Part shown: positions 44,545-55,886 of the stretch, piece by piece
How the letters are laid out: every line of letters starts with the position of its first letter
How positions within the stretch are numbered: the stretch's first letter is position 1
Source: Methylobacterium currus
Lineage (GTDB): Bacteria; Pseudomonadota; Alphaproteobacteria; Rhizobiales; Beijerinckiaceae
Length of the DNA stretch: 64,000 bases
Direction of reading: 5' to 3'
Assembly: GCF_003058325.1 (NCBI RefSeq)
Contig: NZ_CP028844.1
Span: 267,001-331,000, forward strand
Position numbers and translations under genes: made by a program
Notes under the pieces: generated by a model
What the model was told of the DNA's origin: nothing
Databases searched by the model: none
The model's input: the letters and a program-made list of their open reading frames with translations, nothing else

Positions 44545-45729
44545 ATGGATCGGGAGACGACCTTCGAGGCCGAGCGCGGCGCGCTCGACGTTGCAGCCGC
44601 ACGCGACCTGGCCGCCTTCCAGGATGACGCCCCGGGCCGGGCCCCGGCGCCGCAATCGCCGGTCATGGCCTGGAACGAGTGGGACCCGCTGGAGGAGGTG
44701 ATCGTCGGCTCGCTCGACGGCGCCACGATCCCGACCCACCACCTGACGGTGATCTTCAACCTGCCGCGGGCCGCCCAGCCGTTCTACCGGCTCGCCTCGG
44801 GCTGGAAGTACCCGAAATTCATGAAGAAGCTGGCCCAGCAGGAGCTGGACGGCTTCATCAAGATCCTGGCCGGCGAGGGCGTGAAGATCCGTCGCCCGGA
44901 TTCGGTCGACTTCTCGAAGAAGTTCCGGGCGCCGCGCTGGTCGTCGCGCGGCTTCTGCGTCGCCTGCCCGCGCGATCCGTACCTGGTGATCGGCGACGAG
45001 ATCATCGAGAGCCCGATGTGCTGGCGCTCGCGCTACTTCGAGGGCGACGCCTACCGCTCGCTGTTCAAGGAGTACTTCCGGGCCGGCGCGCGATGGACCT
45101 CGGCGCCGCGGCCCCAGCTCACCGACGAGCTCTACAACTACGATTACCGGGTGCCGAACCTGAAGGCCGGCGAGCCGATGCAGTTCACGGTCAACGAGTT
45201 CGAGCCGGTCTTCGACGCGGCCGACTTCGTGCGCTGCGGCCGAGACCTGTTCGTCACCCGCTCCAACGTGACGAATCTGATGGGCATCGAGTGGCTGCGC
45301 CGGCACCTCGGGCCGGGCTTCCGCATCCACGAGATCGAGAGCCGCTGCCCGCAGCCGATGCACATCGACTCGTCGTTCATGCCGCTCGCCCCCGGCAAGG
45401 TGCTGGTCAACCCCGACTACATCGACGTCGAAAAGCTGCCGGCGGTGCTCAAGAAATGGGACGTGCTGATCGCGCCCCGCCCCGACCCCGTCGAGGGCTT
45501 CATGAGCAAGATCTCGATGTGCTCGCCCTGGACCTCGATCAACGTGCTCGCCATTGACGAGAAGAAGATCGTGGTCGATGCGAGCCAGCCGACCCTGATC
45601 AAGGCGCTCAAGGATTGGGGCTTCGACCCGATCCCGACGCCGTTCCTGTCCTACGGTCCGTTCGGCGGCTCGTTCCACTGCGCCACGCTCGACGTGCGCC
45701 GGCGCGGCCCGCTGAAGTCCTATTTCTAG
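44545..45729 (+). CDS. L-arginine:amine amidinotransferase (AGAT/StrB1 family)
   Basis: Enzymes of this family move the amidino group from arginine to an amine: glycine (AGAT) or scyllo-inosamine phosphate, an aminocyclitol (StrB1). The 394-residue protein keeps the whole active site: EFEPVFDAADFVRCGRD, SNVTNLMGIEWLRRHL, the catalytic His273 in PQPMHIDSSFMPLAPGK, and the nucleophile Cys379 in GGSFHCATLDVRRRGPL. AGGGG nine bases before ATG 44545 favours it over ATG 44536. Divergence from hpnL-M-I-J-K suggests the acceptor is the hopanoid aminocyclitol ether. Creatine-type or antibiotic roles are less likely, as no such genes are near. Confidence 0.9.
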   Translation: MDRETTFEAERGALDVAAARDLAAFQDDAPGRAPAPQSPVMAWNEWDPLEEVIVGSLDGATIPTHHLTVIFNLPRAAQPFYRLASGWKYPKFMKKLAQQELDGFIKILAGEGVKIRRPDSVDFSKKFRAPRWSSRGFCVACPRDPYLVIGDEIIESPMCWRSRYFEGDAYRSLFKEYFRAGARWTSAPRPQLTDELYNYDYRVPNLKAGEPMQFTVNEFEPVFDAADFVRCGRDLFVTRSNVTNLMGIEWLRRHLGPGFRIHEIESRCPQPMHIDSSFMPLAPGKVLVNPDYIDVEKLPAVLKKWDVLIAPRPDPVEGFMSKISMCSPWTSINVLAIDEKKIVVDASQPTLIKALKDWGFDPIPTPFLSYGPFGGSFHCATLDVRRRGPLKSYF

Positions 45730-45739
45730 GCGAAGACGT

Positions 45740-45776
45740 CGTGGGGCAGCCTGCCTGGACGGCGGGCTGCCCCACG
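45740..45776 (+). terminator. strong hairpin after the amidinotransferase gene
   Basis: A 16-bp stem (CGTGGGGCAGCC plus four more pairs, one G-T) with a 5-base loop starts 11 bases past the stop codon. No T-run follows. It suggests a single-gene unit. Confidence 0.7.
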
Positions 45777-45879
45777 ATCATCGTAACCTCCGGGCGAGAC
45801 CGTTTCGACGTCGATCTTGCAGCGTGGGCGACCCTTAGGCGAATCGGCGGGGAGCGTCTCACCCGGAGGCCGTCGCCCG

Positions 45880-47030
45880 ATGCCGATCCTGGTACTCGGC
45901 GGCTACGGCCTGATCGGCTCCGCCGTGCTCCTCCGCCTGCTCGATGCCGGTCACGCCGTGGTCGCCCTCCGGCGCGACACCGGGTCGGCGAGGCGCCGCT
46001 TTCTCGAGGCGACCTGGATCGACCGCGACATCGCGGCCTTGAGCGAGCCCGCCGCGTGGCAGCCGCTGATCGCCGGCTGCGATGCGGTGGTGAACTGCGC
46101 GGGCGTGCTGCAGGACTGGACCGCGCGACGACGTGCACGCCGTCCAGGACATCGCCATGCGGGCCCTGTTCCGGGCCTGCGCCGAGGCCGAGATCCGACG
46201 GGTCGTGCAGGTCTCCACCGTCGGCGCCGCCCCGGACGCCCGGACCGCCTTCCTGCGCACCAAGGATGCGGCCGATGCCGCCCTGGCGCAAGCAGACCTC
46301 GACTGGACGATCCTGCGCCCCGGCCTCGTGCTGGCCCCCACCGCCTATGGGGGAACCGCTCTGCTGCGGGCCGCTCGCCTCCGCGCCGCTCCTCCTCCCC
46401 GTGGTCGATGGCGCCGGGCCGATCCAGATTGTGCATGTGGAGGATGTGGCCGAGGCCGTGCGCCTCGCCATCGAGGGGCGAGTGCCGGCGCGAGCAGCCG
46501 ACGATCTCGTCGAGGATGAGGCGCATCCCTTGAGCGACGTGGTGGCGGCGTTCCGGGCCTGGCTCGGGCATCCGCCGGCCACGATCCTCGCGGTGCCGCT
46601 CTTCCTCGTGCGGCCGGGCGTGGCCGTCAGCGACGGTCTCGGCCGGCTCGGCTGGCGCTCGCCCCTGCGCAGCACCGCCCTCGTCCAGGTCACCGAGGGC
46701 GTCACCGGCGCGCCGGGCCCTGGCGGCGGGCCGGTACTGACGGGGCTCCGCGCCAGCCTGCGCCGGCCTCCCCTCCACGGTGCAGGAGCGCTGGTTCGGC
46801 CGGCTCTGGCTCCTGAAACCGGTCGTCGTCGGCGGCTTGAGCCTGTTCTGGCTCGGCTCGGGCCTCGTCGGGCTCTGGCGGTTCGACGCGGCGGCGGCTG
46901 TGCTGACCGACCGCGGCGTCGGGCCGGGCCCCGCCCTCGCGGCGGTGGCGGCCGGCATCCTCCTCGATCTGGCTCTCGGGGCCGCGATTTATGACCGCCA
47001 AGCCATCATTGAGCTGAGACGCCCTGCCCT
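45880..47030 (+). pseudogene. decayed NAD-dependent epimerase/SDR with DoxX-like C-terminal domain
   Basis: The start is normal: MPILVLGGYGLIGSAVLLRLL with the Rossmann GGxGxxG, then VVNCAGVLQD. The coding frame then changes three times, each time by one extra base, near 46117 (after LQD), 46368-46370 (after TALLR) and about 46763 (after SLR). Joined, the pieces give GPRDDVHAVQDIAMRALF, VSTVGAAPDARTAFLRTKDAAD, PIQIVHVEDVAEAVRLAIEG and a DoxX-like ERWFGRLWLLKPVV. The DoxX part breaks off at about 46988, short of its usual end, against the converging lipoprotein gene. Flanking genes are intact, so a true pseudogene is more likely than poor sequence. Confidence 0.8.
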
Positions 47031-47032
47031 CG

Positions 47033-47920
47033 CTATCGCCCGGCCGTCGGCCCCTTGTCGGTCCAGTCCGGCGGCAGGCCGAAGGAATCGCCGATGATGC
47101 CGTCCACGCCAGGCGCCCGGCCGAAGGCCTGGCAGTCGGGATCGCGGGGCATCTCGCCCAGCATCGTCACGCGGATGCGCTCGTAGGTCGGGATGGTCAG
47201 CTCGGACTCGAACGGGTCCTCGCCGGTGGCGAGATACGAGCCGAAATCCTGCCCGAAATCGCCGGCAAGGTCGTAGATGTCGGCGATGGCCGAGAAGCGG
47301 GCCTGGTTGGTGAAGGAGTTGGCGCCCCCGGCCCACACCATCGCGGCGCGCTGCTGGCGGCGGGCATCCAGGGCCTCGGCCTCGACCGTGAGGTCGCCGA
47401 GCCCGATCGGCAGGCGCGGCACAGGCACCTTGCCGATGGTGTCGGCGAAGCCGACGCCGACCTGCGCGGCGATCGTGATCGCCGCCGAGGCGCCGACGGC
47501 GACGCCGGAGGCCGGCACGTTGGTGAGGCCGGCGCGGGTGACGTTCGCCCGCACGGTCAGGTCGGCCGGGCCGGACGAGACCACGTCGTAGCGCAGCGAC
47601 AGCTCGTAGCAGAGCGCCCGGTCCGCCGCGTTGGAGACGACCCGGCGCTCCTGCTCGGTCACGCCGGGGCCGGACACCGCCGCCGAGAAGGTGGTGGGGA
47701 TGATGCGGACGGTCCGCACCCGTGACATCGCGGCCTTGTCGATGAAGATCCGCGACTTGGTGGCGGTCGCCTCGCTCGGCGTCAGGTGATCGTAGTTCGT
47801 CAGAAGGCCGGTCTGGGTCAGCACCGGCGTGGCGCAGCCCGCGAGCACGGCCAAGGTCGCCACGGCCGCGACGCGGCGGGCGGCCCGCGCGTTCAAGGCA
47901 GCCTTCATTGTCGTCCGCAT
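47033..47920 (-). CDS. DUF3313-like lipoprotein
   Basis: The 295-residue protein has a lipoprotein signal with lipobox Cys29 (ATLAVLAGCATP), then the DUF3313 pattern: GLLTNYDHLTPSE, KSRIFIDKAAMSRVRTVRI, an ALCYELSLRYDVV stretch and VEAEALDARRQQRAAMVW. Many members are outer-membrane or periplasmic lipoproteins of unknown role. ATG 47920 is taken; ATG 47908 is possible. Its stop lies at the broken end of the epimerase pseudogene. Confidence 0.78.
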   Translation of the reverse strand: MRTTMKAALNARAARRVAAVATLAVLAGCATPVLTQTGLLTNYDHLTPSEATATKSRIFIDKAAMSRVRTVRIIPTTFSAAVSGPGVTEQERRVVSNAADRALCYELSLRYDVVSSGPADLTVRANVTRAGLTNVPASGVAVGASAAITIAAQVGVGFADTIGKVPVPRLPIGLGDLTVEAEALDARRQQRAAMVWAGGANSFTNQARFSAIADIYDLAGDFGQDFGSYLATGEDPFESELTIPTYERIRVTMLGEMPRDPDCQAFGRAPGVDGIIGDSFGLPPDWTDKGPTAGR

Positions 47921-48174
47921 TCGGTCGCTTTCCCGGATGGCGCGAAGCCGCACCCCCGGGAAACCCTGCGAGGATCACTCCCGCGAGGTTTCTGGAGGCC
48001 GGCTCCCGGCGGCGCAAGAGCGGCCCCGTCCGGGCCCGCCGCGCCGTTATGCCGGTCAGCCTAACCGTCGCCGCGTGGGCGGGAAAGATGAGCTTGGCCG
48101 CGGCGATCGCTTCGGCCCCAGCTGTAACGCTTCCGCCACATTGTTTCCGGCGGGCCGTGCCCCGATCGGGCCGT

Positions 48175-48963
48175 TCAGGCCAGGGCCACCATGCTGCAGC
48201 TCTGGCCGCCATCCACCGGCAGGCATACGCCGGTGATGAACCGGGCCTCGTCCGAGGCCAGGAAGACCGCCGCATGGGCGATGTCCCAGGCCTCGCCGAG
48301 GCGGCCGAGCGGCACCCGGCGGTCACGGCCCGCATCCGGGGTGCCGGCGCCGCGGCACTCGTCGGCGAGGGTGGTGTCGAGCAGCCCCGGCAGGATCGCG
48401 TTGGCCCGGATGCCGTCGCGGGCATACTGCATCGCCACCGAGATCGTGGCCTGGTTCACCGCCGCCTTGGCGGCCGCGTAGGCGAACGCCGGGGTGCCGG
48501 TCCAGCGCCGGGAGGCGACCGACGAGATGTTGACCACCGCACCGGACCGCCGCGCCCGCATCCCCGGCAGCACCGCCTTGCAGGTGCGCCAGACGCCGCC
48601 GACATTGACCTCGATCGCCCGGCGCCAGGTTTCCTCGTCGAGGTCCTCGGGGCCGCCGGCCTCCGGCAGGCCGACATTGTTGTGCAGGATGTCGATGCGG
48701 CCGAAGCGGGCTTCCCCGGTCGCCACCGCCCTCGCCACCGCGTCGTAATCGGTGACGTCGGCGCAGAGGGCCTCGGCCTCGTTGCCCTCCTCGGCGATGA
48801 GCTGCGCCGTCTCCTCCGCGGCGGCGAAGCCGCGGTCGACGCAGATCACCCGGGCGCCCTCCCGGGCGAAGGCCACCGCCACGGCCTTGCCGTTGCCCCA
48901 GCCGGTGCCGGCGGAGCCCGCACCGAACACGATCGCGGTCTTCTTCAGCAGGCGTGTCGACAT
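48175..48963 (-). CDS. SDR family NAD(P)-dependent oxidoreductase
   Basis: The 262-residue protein is a classical short-chain dehydrogenase: cofactor motif in VFGAGSAGTGWGNG, ILHNNVGLPEAGG in place of the usual NNAG, catalytic Ser in NISSVASRR and the Tyr-x3-Lys in FAYAAAKAAV, and a C-terminal ITGVCLPVDGGQS. The cofactor loop has three more residues than the usual TGxxxGIG. Substrate unknown. It stands alone between the lipoprotein gene and small ORFs. Confidence 0.9.
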   Translation of the reverse strand: MSTRLLKKTAIVFGAGSAGTGWGNGKAVAVAFAREGARVICVDRGFAAAEETAQLIAEEGNEAEALCADVTDYDAVARAVATGEARFGRIDILHNNVGLPEAGGPEDLDEETWRRAIEVNVGGVWRTCKAVLPGMRARRSGAVVNISSVASRRWTGTPAFAYAAAKAAVNQATISVAMQYARDGIRANAILPGLLDTTLADECRGAGTPDAGRDRRVPLGRLGEAWDIAHAAVFLASDEARFITGVCLPVDGGQSCSMVALA

Positions 48964-49072
48964 GGCCCGAGCCTCCGTGCTCGACGGAGACTCGCGACAA
49001 AGACCGGCTCCGCGCAACGGGCGGTGAAGCAGGGCGGCTAGGAACCGCCCGCATGGATGGCCGTCGCCCGGG

Positions 49073-49279
49073 TCAGGCCCGAGCCGATCCCGCCCCCCTG
49101 GCGAAGCGCCAGGCGACGACCGCCACCGCCAGGGCGAGGCAGACCTGAGCGAGGTTTCCCTCGCCCAGATGGGCGTGGCCGAGATCGAGCCGCACGGCGA
49201 GGCGCACGGCGAGGCCGGCGGCCCAGTAGCCGAGGCAAAAGGTCAGGGCGGCGAGGAGGAGCGCGACAAAGTCGTTCAT
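49073..49279 (-). CDS. small two-helix membrane protein
   Basis: The 68-residue protein has two hydrophobic segments (about 5-28 and 44-60) and a short amphipathic loop containing HAHLGEGN. No family is recognised. It lies between the SDR and GST genes on the same strand. Composition and two clear helices support coding, but homology is not shown. Confidence 0.5.
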   Translation of the reverse strand: MNDFVALLLAALTFCLGYWAAGLAVRLAVRLDLGHAHLGEGNLAQVCLALAVAVVAWRFARGAGSARA

Positions 49280-49365
49280 CGGAGTGACGATCTTGGGCGA
49301 GAAAACCCGCGGGCGGAGCGGGTCCGACGCAGCAAGAGCCGCGCCAAATCACCGGGATCCGGTCC

Positions 49366-49971
49366 TCACTCCGGCCGGGTCGCCTGCATCGACGGGCGCT
49401 CACCGAACCGCGCGTACCACGACGCCGCCGCCGGGGCGCGCTCGCGCCAACCCAGATCGGGCAGGCGCAGGTCGAGGTAGCCCAGGGCGCAGCCATACGT
49501 GATGGTGGCGATGTCGATCCGCTCGCCGAGGCCTGGCGCCGCCGCCTCGATCTGCGCCAGCGCATCGACGATCTTCTCCCGCTGGCCGGCGACCCAGGCC
49601 GGCGAGCGCTCGCTCTCCTGCCGCACCCGGGTCTCGTAGACGCAGAGCAAAGCCGCATCGAGCAGGCCGTCGCCGGTCGATTGCGCAGTGAGCGCAGCCC
49701 AGCGCGCGGGGCCGGGCGCCGGGAAGACACCGCCCTGCCCGACATGGTCGAGATACTCGCAGATCACCCGGCTGTCGGCGAGCATCGTGCCGTCGTCGAG
49801 GATCAAGGTCGGCACTTGAGCGAGCGGATTCTGCGTCCGGATGGTCGCGTCGCGGTTGATCGGGTGGGCCGCGGCCGCAAGCAGCTCCAGACGCTCGAAC
49901 AACCCGAGTTCGTGGGCGACGACCAGCACCTTGCGGACGAAGGGCGAGGTCTTGGCGTAGAAGAGCTTCAT
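49366..49971 (-). CDS. glutathione S-transferase family protein
   Basis: The 201-residue protein has a thioredoxin-like N-terminal domain (MKLFYAKTSPFVRKVLVVAHELGL; QVPTLILDDGTMLADSRVICEYLD with the cis-Pro and glutathione-binding DS pair) and an all-helical C-terminal domain (IATITYGCALGYLDLRLP). ATG 49971 is set by the family start. It probably conjugates or reduces with glutathione; the substrate is unknown. Confidence 0.9.
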   Translation of the reverse strand: MKLFYAKTSPFVRKVLVVAHELGLFERLELLAAAAHPINRDATIRTQNPLAQVPTLILDDGTMLADSRVICEYLDHVGQGGVFPAPGPARWAALTAQSTGDGLLDAALLCVYETRVRQESERSPAWVAGQREKIVDALAQIEAAAPGLGERIDIATITYGCALGYLDLRLPDLGWRERAPAAASWYARFGERPSMQATRPE

Positions 49972-50073
49972 CGAATTCCTCATACTTTTTATTATGGGTA
50001 ATCGTACCAACGACCTCAGGATGAGATGAAACCGCGGCTGGGATGATTTGCGATCACCAATCCGTGCGCCCGA

Positions 50074-51273
50074 TCACTGCCCTCGCCCGGGCATCGGCTT
50101 GGCGGCGGGCTTCGTCGGCACCGGCGCCGGCGCACCCACCGCCGCGGGCTTGGGCGGGGCCGGCGGGCGCGGGGTCTCGACGCTGAGGCGGCGCACCGGC
50201 CAGCCGTCGCTCCAGCGTTCCATGTCGATGAAGCGCGGGTTGCCCTTCAGGCTCGCGGCGCTCTGGCCCGAGAAGGCGGCGGCCGCCGCCATGTCGAAGG
50301 TCTTCCAGAAGGCAAGATAATCGAGGCTGTCGGTGCCGGCGCCGTTGATCTGCCCGACCAGCACGGTCTGCTCGCCGGTGAGGGTCATGTCGGCCGACCA
50401 CTTGAACGGCGCCGGCTTCTGCTTCGGATCGGGGGTCGGCAGCTTCAGCTGGCCTAAGTCGTAGGCCGGGTTGGTGCCGGCGGGCGCGGCCAGGGTGGCG
50501 GAAAGCGCCGGGAAGCCGTGATCGTCGGAGAGGGCGCGGACCATCAGCTTGTGGTCGGTCGGCACGGCGCTCGCCTCCCGCATCACGCGCCGGGCGGCGA
50601 TGTCGGCGGCGCGGGCGTCCCGGTCGCCGATCACCGTGACGATCAGCGTGGCGGGGTCGATATTGTTGAGGTCGTGCAGGGCGATGCCCCGGGCCTTGTC
50701 GTCCCGGGCGATGCCGCCCGGCATGGCGCCGAAGATCAGCCGCGGCACCGGCAGGCCGGTCTCCTTGGCGTGAGCCGCGAGGTTCGCCGCCAACGGCACG
50801 CCGGCGAGGTGGCCGATCAGCGCCACCCGGCCCAGGTCGGGCTTGGCCTCCTGGTCGCCGGCGAGCTCGGCCAGGGCGTCCTTGACCAGGGTCGCGGCGA
50901 TGCCGCTCGCATCGACCGGCCGGGTCCGCCCCACCTCCTGGAACCGCGGGAACAGCACGAGGGTGCCTGAGCGCGCGAGATGCTCGATCCAGGCGCCGTA
51001 GGCCTGTGGATTCACCGCGCCCCAGGCATGCAGCATCACCGCGACCGGCCGTCCTTCGGCCGGGGCCGCGCCGTTGCCGTAATAGGCGAGCGTCACCGCG
51101 CCGGCCCGGCCCAGGACCCGCTTCACCACGCTCGCGGCGGCGTAGGCCTGGCCTCCCGGCCCCTCCTTCGGCTGGGCGGGCGGCGTGGCGGCCCCCGCGC
51201 CGGGCGCGCCGCCGAGCACCGCGAGGGCGAGGGCGAGCGGAAGGGCGAGGCGGATGCGGGAGAGCGAGGGCAT
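50074..51273 (-). CDS. secreted alpha/beta hydrolase-like protein lacking the nucleophile serine
   Basis: The 399-residue protein has a signal peptide (cleaved near GAGAAT at about 29) and a dienelactone hydrolase/PETase-like fold: VAVMLHAWGAVNPQAYGAWIEHLA, LVLFPRFQEVG and TVIGDRDARA. The nucleophile elbow reads IGHLAGV, with Leu where Ser is expected in G-x-S-x-G. A late SDDHGFPAL retains the His. The C terminus (about 365-399) is Pro/Ala-rich. It is either a non-catalytic homologue or a decayed enzyme; the frame is intact. Confidence 0.75.
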   Translation of the reverse strand: MPSLSRIRLALPLALALAVLGGAPGAGAATPPAQPKEGPGGQAYAAASVVKRVLGRAGAVTLAYYGNGAAPAEGRPVAVMLHAWGAVNPQAYGAWIEHLARSGTLVLFPRFQEVGRTRPVDASGIAATLVKDALAELAGDQEAKPDLGRVALIGHLAGVPLAANLAAHAKETGLPVPRLIFGAMPGGIARDDKARGIALHDLNNIDPATLIVTVIGDRDARAADIAARRVMREASAVPTDHKLMVRALSDDHGFPALSATLAAPAGTNPAYDLGQLKLPTPDPKQKPAPFKWSADMTLTGEQTVLVGQINGAGTDSLDYLAFWKTFDMAAAAAFSGQSAASLKGNPRFIDMERWSDGWPVRRLSVETPRPPAPPKPAAVGAPAPVPTKPAAKPMPGRGQ

Positions 51274-51432
51274 GAGGCTGGGGGGCTGGCGGCTTGGGAG
51301 GCGCACCCCACACTGTTTCGCGCCCGCACTCAAGGCGTGATCGCACCGGAGCGTTACCGTTCTGGGGTTTGTCGCTTCCGCGGTACAGTCACGTCCTGGT
51401 TTCCGGGAGCACAGACGGAGTCCGGACAGGGT

Positions 51433-51645
51433 CTAGCCAGCCCGCTCCGGCTCATCTCCCAGCACGGCGTGCAGCCGGCCGATCAGGGTGTCGAGTTCCT
51501 GCGGGACCGGCTCGTCGGTCACGTCGGTGTACATGGATCGCAAGTCCTGCCCGAGCTTGGCGAGCAGCAGCGCATCGGCGAAGGACGACGCGGTCGCGTG
51601 CGTCTGGCCGTAGCTCGCAGCGTGATTGCTCGGGATCATCTTCAT
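51433..51645 (-). CDS. nepR: NepR-like anti-sigma factor
   Basis: The 70-residue protein ends in the NepR signature: LGQDLRSMYTDVTDEPVPQELDTLIGRL matches the family's L-R-x-M-Y-x-x-V-x-x-E-P-V-P-x-x-L pattern. NepR holds the ECF sigma factor of the general stress response until PhyR is phosphorylated. Here no ecfG or phyR gene lies beside it, so this may be an extra copy rather than the core NepR. The N-terminal 25 residues are Ala/Ser/Thr-rich. Confidence 0.8.
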   Translation of the reverse strand: MKMIPSNHAASYGQTHATASSFADALLLAKLGQDLRSMYTDVTDEPVPQELDTLIGRLHAVLGDEPERAG

Positions 51646-51935
51646 GGCGCGATTACGGGAACGGGGGTCCCGGCTCCGTCAAGAAACGAGGGGTGAGGTC
51701 TGCGGCGCTGATCGGCGTCCACGGCGTGATGACTTGCGATCGATGTCTTGTGCCGGAGGGCCGGCTCGCCATGATCAACGCGCTTCCTGGGGGGCAGTTG
51801 CGCCCGATTTTCGGGCAGACATCCGAAACGAAGGCGGCCCCGAGGATATCCACTCGGGGCCGCTGCCGATCTCGTCTCGTTTCCCGCGCGTGACTCCACG
51901 TTAAGTCCGGCCGCGGGACGCGATCCGGCCTTGCC

Positions 51936-52610
51936 CTACATCGGCGGCGTCAGGCCATCCTTGCCGACCGAGATGCTGCGCGCCTCGAGCCGGTCCCCGT
52001 CCCGGACGGCCGAGGCGAAGACCTTGGCGCCCGGCACCAGCACCGCCCGGTCGGCCGGCTCCAGCATCACGACCGGCGTGCCCGGCGGCACCGCGACCGC
52101 CAGGCTCTGGCCCTTGTACGAGACCGTGAGGGTGCGGCCGCCGCTCCCGCCGACGGCGCCCGCGACGGTGCCGTTGGTCATGCTGGTCTCGACCTCGGGG
52201 GCCTTAACCGTGCCGTTGGTCATGCTGGTCTCGACCGGGCCGCTGCCGGCGCCGTCGGGCAGCCGGTCCCACGGATAGTGGCCCTCCCCGGCGCCGCGCA
52301 GCGCCTCGGGGAAGATCAGCACTTCGAGGGCGACCGGCGGATCGCCGGGCTTGGTCCCGGCCTTGGCGGCGGTGCCGATGAAGCTGCCGTCCTTGACCTG
52401 GTCGAGGCTCGCGGGTGCGAGCTGCGCCACCCGCGTGCCGGCGCCGAGCCGGATCGTCTCCGTCGCGCCGGCACGGGTGCGGATGATGACGGCGTCCGCC
52501 TCGACGCGCTCGATCGTGCCGCGCAGGCGCTCGACCTGCGGTGCGGCGAAGGCGACGGCGCTCGCCGCGACGGTGAAGCCGGCGGCCGCGATCGTCCTGA
52601 GAATGGTCAT
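51936..52610 (-). CDS. exported protein with OB-like domain and internal repeat
   Basis: The 224-residue protein has a signal peptide (MTILRTIAAAGFTVAASAVAFA). A small beta-rich domain (RLRGTIERVEADAVIIRTRAGATETIRLG) resembles DUF5666-type OB domains, and a second such stretch lies at the C terminus (TLTVSYKGQSLAVAVPPGTPVVML). Between them, VETSMTNGTV occurs twice 14 residues apart. It may bind a cofactor or nucleic acid; function unknown. Confidence 0.65.
   Translation of the reverse strand: MTILRTIAAAGFTVAASAVAFAAPQVERLRGTIERVEADAVIIRTRAGATETIRLGAGTRVAQLAPASLDQVKDGSFIGTAAKAGTKPGDPPVALEVLIFPEALRGAGEGHYPWDRLPDGAGSGPVETSMTNGTVKAPEVETSMTNGTVAGAVGGSGGRTLTVSYKGQSLAVAVPPGTPVVMLEPADRAVLVPGAKVFASAVRDGDRLEARSISVGKDGLTPPM
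52168..52236. repeat. 27-base direct repeat, 42-base period, inside the OB-like gene
   Basis: Bases 52168-52194 and 52210-52236 are identical. The period equals 14 codons, so the copy keeps the reading frame and duplicates VETSMTNGTV. Confidence 0.85.
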
Positions 52611-52738
52611 GAGAACTCCGGGGACTCGAGCTCCGACATGGAGGGAGCCCCGGCTGTTATGGTTCGCCCCTCCGGTGCCGGCCATCGTCTCGCGCACACG
52701 TGATCAGGCGGGCCTGGGACCGCACGAGGCCTGCGGGC

Positions 52739-53044
52739 TCACGCGTCCTCGTCCTCCTCCGGCTCCAGGGTCGCCTTGACGGTGTCGAGCACCCGCCGGG
52801 CAAGGTCGGAATCCGGATCCTCGCGGGTCAGCGCGTCCTCGAGCATGGCGAGGAAGCCGCTGAGCTGGTGGCGGTAATGGTCGGAATCGACCCCGCGCAG
52901 GATGCCGGCGACGAAGCGCACCGCCATCTGCAAGGCCACCTGCTTGGCGGCGACATCCGACTGCGCCTCGGAGAGCCGGGCGATCATCTCGCCGTGGCGG
53001 GCCGAGAGCGTGGTCAGGCCGTTGATCTTGTCGTCCGGGCTCAT
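52739..53044 (-). CDS. small hypothetical protein
   Basis: The 101-residue protein is soluble and helical: MSPDDKINGLTTLSARHG, IARLSEAQSDVAAKQVALQMAVRFVAGILRG and an acidic C terminus (LEPEEDEDA). No cysteines, signal or known motif. It lies downstream of acnA on the same strand, beyond a hairpin at 53063-53098. Composition supports a real gene; no family recognised. Confidence 0.6.
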   Translation of the reverse strand: MSPDDKINGLTTLSARHGEMIARLSEAQSDVAAKQVALQMAVRFVAGILRGVDSDHYRHQLSGFLAMLEDALTREDPDSDLARRVLDTVKATLEPEEDEDA

Positions 53045-53062
53045 CGCGCGTCTCCCGAGAAG

Positions 53063-53098
53063 CGACGGGGGCCCTTCCCGCCGGAAAGGCCCCCGTCG
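53063..53098 (-). terminator. hairpin downstream of acnA
   Basis: A 13-bp stem (CGACGGGGGCC plus two pairs) with one bulged C lies about 90 bases past the acnA stop on the reverse strand and 19 bases before the start of the next gene. No U-run. Confidence 0.5.
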
Positions 53099-53186
53099 TG
53101 GTGGCGGTCCCCGGGGACCCTGTCACGGGCTCCCGGGTCTTCGGAACCTCTCCCTCCGGCGTCATCCGAGGGGAGAGGACCAATCC

Positions 53187-55886
<2,700 letters not shown>

